A DNA stretch of 64,000 bases, taken from NCBI RefSeq assembly GCF_022539315.1, contig NC_066328.1:2402621-2466620 (forward strand). The letters run 5' to 3'. Positions within the stretch are counted from its first letter, which is position 1, and each line of letters begins with the position of its first letter. The position numbers and the translations under genes were made by a program. A model generated the notes under the pieces. It did no database searches and was not told the origin of the DNA. It saw only the letters and a program-made list of their open reading frames with translations. Source of the stretch: Serinus canaria (taxonomy: Eukaryota; Chordata; Aves; Passeriformes; Fringillidae). This document shows, in pieces, positions 59,889 to 64,000 of the stretch.

Positions 59889-60068
59889 CCGTGAGAGGAC
59901 CCAGGCGGGGCCCTGAGGGGATAGAGCCCGTGCCGTGAGAGGACCGAGCCCCAGTGCCCCCTAAAGACAGTCGGTCGGGGGCCGTGCAATGAGGGGGCTC
60001 GGCCCGAGCCGTGATGGGACCGAGCCCCGGTAAACCCTGAAGAGGTCGGTCGGGGCCGTGAAGGGACC
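59889..60068 (+). repeat. Degenerate GC-rich minisatellite upstream of TRAP1
   Basis: The block CCGTGA(G/T/A)(A/G)GGACC recurs at 59889, 59933, 60009 and 60056. The 59933 and 60009 copies are each followed, about 40 bp on, by 'gtcggtcgggg'. Spacings are 44, 76 and 47 bp, so the units are irregular. Confidence 0.75.
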
Positions 60069-60115
60069 CGGGAGGAGTCCTGAGGGAAGCAGCGCGCGCG
60101 GGCTGAGGGGCAGCC

Positions 60116-60123
60116 TGACGTCA
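60116..60123 (+). promoter_or_regulatory. TRAP1: Palindromic CRE, distal copy (TGACGTCA)
   Basis: A perfect 8-bp cAMP response element 96 bp upstream of the TRAP1 ATG. CREB/ATF family dimers bind this palindrome, and promoter-proximal, CpG-containing full sites are the class usually occupied by CREB. Occupancy here is inferred. Confidence 0.8.
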
Positions 60124-60179
60124 CCAGGAGCGCGTCAGGCACAGCTCCAGCGCGGGGAGCTCCGCGCGCCCCAGCCTTG

Positions 60180-60187
60180 TGACGTCA
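60180..60187 (+). promoter_or_regulatory. TRAP1: Palindromic CRE, proximal copy (TGACGTCA)
   Basis: A second perfect site, 64 bp after the first and 32 bp before the ATG. The following bases 'tcgcag' read like the common TGACGTCATCGC promoter context. It may lie close to or just downstream of the transcription start, which is not known. Confidence 0.8.
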
Positions 60188-60218
60188 TCGCAGTGCGCCG
60201 CGGGAGGGCAGCGCGGGC

Positions 60219-60300
60219 ATGGCGGCGGCGCGGGGCGGGCGGTGTCTCCTCGCGGCCCTGCGGCGCTCCGGGACCGCGCCCCGGCTGCGCCCGCCCGCAG
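60219..60300 (+). CDS. TRAP1: Probable TRAP1 exon 1: mitochondrial leader
   Basis: An 82-nt coding first exon, 27 codons plus one base, ending at a GTGAGG donor. The leader begins MAAARGGRCLLAALRRSG and has six Arg and no acidic residue, as expected of an amphipathic mitochondrial targeting peptide. In human, TRAP1 (the mitochondrial HSP90 paralogue) lies immediately 3' of CREBBP in the same orientation, and its exon 1 likewise encodes an Arg/Leu-rich leader. The leader is too diverged to align, so the identity rests on position, orientation, CpG promoter and character. The start has G at -3 and +4. The rest of the gene lies beyond the window. Confidence 0.75.
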
Positions 60301-63300
60301 GTGAGGGGCGGACGGGCGGCGTGAGGGGCGCGGGCCCCGGGGCTGAGGGGGCGGCCGGACCTCCACGGCTCGGCCCGGACGGCCTCTCCTGGCCGGAGTT
60401 GCGCTCGGCCCTGTGCGTCCTCTGGAGGTGCGGAGGGTCCGTGTCCCGCAGGCAGCGCCCGATCGCTCTCGGCTGGTGCCGGCCGCGGCCCCTCGGCAGG
60501 GTCGGAACGGGCGTCGGCCCGGTAGCGCGGGAGCAGCGCGCACAGCGCTCAGCGAGCTGACCCGAGAATGCCCAGCGCTCCTTCCCGGGGAGGGGCGAGT
60601 TCTTCTGGGGCTGTGCAGGGAATAGCGCGGGCTCGTGGCGAGCAGGGAGCGAACTCAGGGCCGCCAGCGGCTCCAGGGCCATGTCCTGCCTCAGACGGAG
60701 TATACAGGATGCTCAGCTCGTGTAGCACCGTGAGGTTCATGCCCTAGCTCCTGTAGGGGTATATAACATATCCATGTTTATGTGCTGGTTCATACAGCAC
60801 TCCCGGTTCATCTCCTGGCCTTTATAAGATGTGCAGGACATCCAACGGTACCTGCTGGCTCATACAGGCTGCACAGCAAATTCACATCGTCTGTCATGTC
60901 CTGGTGCACGTCCCAGCTCCTGCACGAGAGCAGAAGGCAGAGAGAGGAGCACCTGCATGAGAGCAGAAGGCAGCAGCGTTGCTGTTCTCTGGCCAGTCAC
61001 TACCAGGGGACTTTACAGATGAGCCTGAAGGGTTTGTGTTTTGCCAGGGGTGCACCTGAAGTTTCACCTCAGACAGCTGACAGGAGTGAGTGCTAAGAAA
61101 ATCCAAACTCTGAGGCCTCAGTTATGGGATGTGCTCCCTTATCAAGGCCCTCATGCACTGGAAATGTGCCTGTGAGCTGCCATTAACCATAACATGGTGA
61201 GGAGTGTCCTGCCTGTCAGCAGCCCGTGCTGTTTCCTTATCTCTCGTGTGGCCCCTAACTGACAGATCTGCATGTTGTTGCTGTGGTCTGTGGTTTCCCT
61301 GCAGGTTACGAAGAGAAAATGTGACAGGGGAAATTGTGTGACAAATAGGGTCACTTTCAGGGTCGGGTTGTCAGATTTATCGTGTCACAAAGTGCCACTT
61401 GGGTGTTTCTGGACAATCCAGCTCTTCCTCCTCAGAAATCCCCAGGGGCTTGTTAGCATCCATGTCTGGGAGCAAAGCTGCTGCCTCTGGTGGGTTAGAC
61501 ACTCCAGCAGAGCCCGAGTTTTATCCCTTAACCTGTCATTCAGGCCGTTAGGGAAGAAGCAGTGAGCAGGAGCTGTGTGGGGTGGGAATAAAGAGGGAGG
61601 AGCAGGATTCTCCTTTGGGTTGTGTCCTGGCTGCAGGGACAGCCCTCCCTTCTCTCACCGGGCAGAGCTTGCAGTGTTTGCTCTCACCATTTCAGAGGCT
61701 GGAGCTGGTGCAGAGCTTTTTGGGAGATGTGTTGGTGTGAGTGGGTCAGGCAGGGAATTCTCTTCTCCCCACGTTCTCAGGGATTTGGTGCCCAGCTCGG
61801 GAGCCCTTTTGTGTAAGGAGATCTGAGCTGGGAGTGTTAATTGCTGGAGCTTTTTCCTGCACCAGCTTCCAGGCTCCTGCTGACCCAAATTCTTCTCTTT
61901 TGTTTTGAGCCACAAACTGCTTTGTGCAGGGTTTCCCACCATAAACCTCTGCCTGGTGCTGGGCTCTGCTCACTGCAGGGTTTTTTCCAGAAGAGGCTGG
62001 GTTGTGTTTCCTGGGGGATCACTGAGGTGTCTGGATTGAAAGGAGCCCCTGAGGGCTTTGCTGTGAATCTATGAGGCAGGTCTGTGGCCGTGGGCACACT
62101 GGGATCCCTTGGGATCACAGAGAGGTGGAATTTGGGTTTCTCCACCCTCACGGTGCAGTGATGGGAACAGGAAGGTGTGTGGGCTGTGGTGAAGCTCCAC
62201 ATTTGATTAACTCACTATCAAAAGCCCTGATTTGCCCCAGCACATCACAGTGCATATCTGGGGCAAGAGCCATTCCTTCTTTGTCACCTGGGCTTAGGAA
62301 TTTGTTTCTGAGGCTCGTTATGAGTAGCACATACCCTGTTACCTCAGCAGGTGCTTCTCAATAGCTCTTGTGTGCTGATAATTGTGGTTTTATACCCAGA
62401 ATAGCCAGGAGCCTTTTCTGCTCCCTTGCTCCAGGCAAGGACTCTCAAGAGACAAATGGGCTGAAGGTGCTGCAGCTCGATTTAATGAGCTGTGTCTCCC
62501 TGGCATGGGACAGGCTGCTAATTAAGGATGATAAGACCAAACATTGCACAAATCTGACAGTAACTTCCAAATTGATGGGTGGTGATTTATTATTGTGCTT
62601 TGGAGGCAGGGAGGCAAAAAATGTGAATACATCAACAATTAGAAATAGCCAGAAATAAAATTATAAGGAGCTGTAGTTTCTGGAGTCAGCTTGTGTTCAT
62701 GGGCTGGGGGGTGGCCTGTGTGGGGCTATGGGGTTTTGCTGCCTGGACATCTGATGATAAAAATGAACTTATGGTTTTAAGCTGCTGCTGCTCTGTGTCT
62801 TTTTTGGATCCTGGAGTCAGAGAGGGAGCAAAATTCTCTCTTTTATTTCTGCTGTTTGGGAGATGTGTGTGCTTACGTACAATGCAGTATCCTACAGCAC
62901 CCAGCATAAAATGAATATAAAATAGATATAAACCCTGAGCTGCAGGCCCTTCCTCTCTGAAGCTGAGGGGCTGGACAGTGAGTGCTCTGCTGCTCTCCGC
63001 CTCAGCCAGGGCTGTTTTCCACTTTCCCAGGCAATCCAGGCAGTGGAATGGAAGTTGCAGAAGGTGTCCTGTGATAATGCAGCAGAGCTGTTTGTGACGC
63101 AGAGTGCAGTTATGTGTGTGGGAGGTGTTCAGATGCATTTAGAACTATTTGTGGGCTCTTTTTAAGGGCAGAATGACTGGGGAGTCATTCAAGCTTCTGG
63201 CTGGAGAAGTGGATCTTGATTCAGAGCTTTCTGTGAGGAGGAGGAGGAAGAACAAGGACTGACAGCCTCCTCTGTCAGCTCTTGAGGATGAGGTCCAGGA

Positions 63301-64000
63301 GACAGAAGTGCTGTTAAAGTTCAGGGGTTCATGTTCACCTGCTCTGGAGCAAGTGAGAGCCCAGCATGATGGTCTGGAGCAGCAAGACCTGTTCTTGATG
63401 ACCACACTGACTGTAGGACCTGCTGTGGGGGCGAGGAGGTTTGCAGAGCACTTGTGAAGTGAGCCTGAGCTAGAGGATGAGGGATGTTGGTAAAAAGGCT
63501 GGAAGAGTTCACTCAAGGGCTGTGGCAAGGTGGAGAAAGATTCAGGAGGGACTGAGCTCCCTCAGCTGGCCTGGAGGGCAGGAGATGGCCTTGGGAGCTG
63601 TTTCCAGAGAGGTCACAGATGTGCTTTGGGACTCACACCATACTAATGGGGTTTGGCTCAGTCTTTGGCTGTTTTTTGTACCCAGTCATCTGAAGAAAGG
63701 GCTCAGGTGTAGGGTTTGCCTCCTTCCCTTGCTGGATGAAACAGCCAACAGGCACAGAGTGAGCTGTAAGGAAAACCCAAGCTTGTCACTGCTTCCAGCC
63801 ACTTGTGCTGCTTGTCCATGTTCTCCTGGCTCTGCCCAGGCTGTCCTGGTCCCTGCTCTGCTTCCCAGACCATCCAGCCTGTTGATGTTCATTGTAGCAC
63901 TGGGGGAGGCCAAGATGCTGCCTTCCCCAGGGCAGCTGCAGGGTCAGGTCCTCACCCTCGGGGATCCTGCTCTGGCATTCTCCCAACAATTCAGGAATCA
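60301..64000 (+). other. TRAP1: TRAP1 intron 1 (5' part)
   Basis: 3.7 kb with no frame resembling TRAP1 exon 2 (expected to end the leader and begin the LFSTQ-type and HSP90 N-terminal sequence). GC content falls after about 60620. A short direct repeat lies at 60919-60973. No transposon tail recognised; open frames here look like chance. Confidence 0.7.
60919..60973 (+). repeat. 22-bp direct repeat pair, period 33
   Basis: CCTGCA(C/T)GAGAGCAGAAGG with its trailing CAG occurs at 60919-60940 and 60952-60973, with one difference. Weaker echoes ('ctggttcatacag', 'ctggctcatacagg') lie upstream, suggesting a decayed tandem array from about 60690. Confidence 0.75.

Larger units (their letters stand above)
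59830..60560 (+). promoter_or_regulatory. TRAP1: CpG-island promoter of TRAP1
   Basis: Dense CG dinucleotides begin around 59830 and continue past the first exon into intron 1. There is no TATA box in front of the ATG. GC-box-like 'ggggcgggc' overlaps the first codons near 60232, and two perfect CREs lie upstream. The island as a whole fits a TATA-less housekeeping promoter. Limits are approximate. Confidence 0.8.

Noticed and set aside
60121..60682. Minus-strand frames of 140-165 codons over the TRAP1 first exon, suggesting a divergent gene.
   Set aside because: Arg/Pro/Ala-rich translations are typical of CpG-island sequence read in any frame; no splice structure or homology seen.
60301..64000. 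Searched for TRAP1 exon 2 in the remaining sequence.
   Set aside because: No frame resembling the expected leader end or HSP90 N-domain with splice sites was found, so the exon must lie beyond the window.

Overview
The window is vertebrate nuclear DNA, most likely from a bird and probably a songbird. It is AT-rich intronic DNA with short conserved coding exons and GT-AG splice sites. It carries several 3'-truncated copies resembling the avian CR1 LINE, plus two retroviral-type solo LTRs. The bird assignment rests on the repeats and on the protein variants, and was not tested by a database search.

Bases 1 to about 57,420 are the 3' three-quarters of CREBBP (CREB-binding protein, CBP/KAT3A) on the + strand. 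I could place 28 coding exons, corresponding to human exons 4 to 31, with every splice phase matching. Joined, they give 6,411 nt: 2,136 residues and a stop. Human CBP has 2,117 residues over the same span. Exons 1 to 3 lie upstream of the window, and bases 1 to 8,933 are part of intron 3. Domains in order are TAZ1 (exons 4-5), KIX (8-10), a proline/glutamine linker with acidic Lys-x-Glu motifs (11-16), bromodomain (16-18), RING/PHD module (19-23), acetyltransferase with its lysine-rich autoinhibitory loop (24-30), ZZ (30-31), TAZ2, the nuclear coactivator binding domain and glutamine-rich tails (31). The 3' UTR ends near an AATAAA at 57,397.

Bases 57,421 to about 60,218 form a short intergenic interval that becomes a CpG island. 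At 60,219 an arginine-rich, acid-free 27-codon leader begins, with a donor at 60,301. Position, orientation and phase fit exon 1 of TRAP1, the mitochondrial HSP90 that lies next to CREBBP in human. Its promoter holds two perfect palindromic cAMP response elements, the DNA site bound by CREB, the partner CBP is named for. The rest of the window is TRAP1 intron 1; exon 2 was not found.

I found no prokaryote-style system, CRISPR array or new gene family. The points worth checking are local: two solo LTRs within 30 bp of CBP splice sites, a pair of 158-bp copies of an unrecognised element, diverged repeats flanking exon 6, a NAGNAG acceptor, a weak donor and a strong cryptic donor in CREBBP, and the paired CREs at TRAP1.
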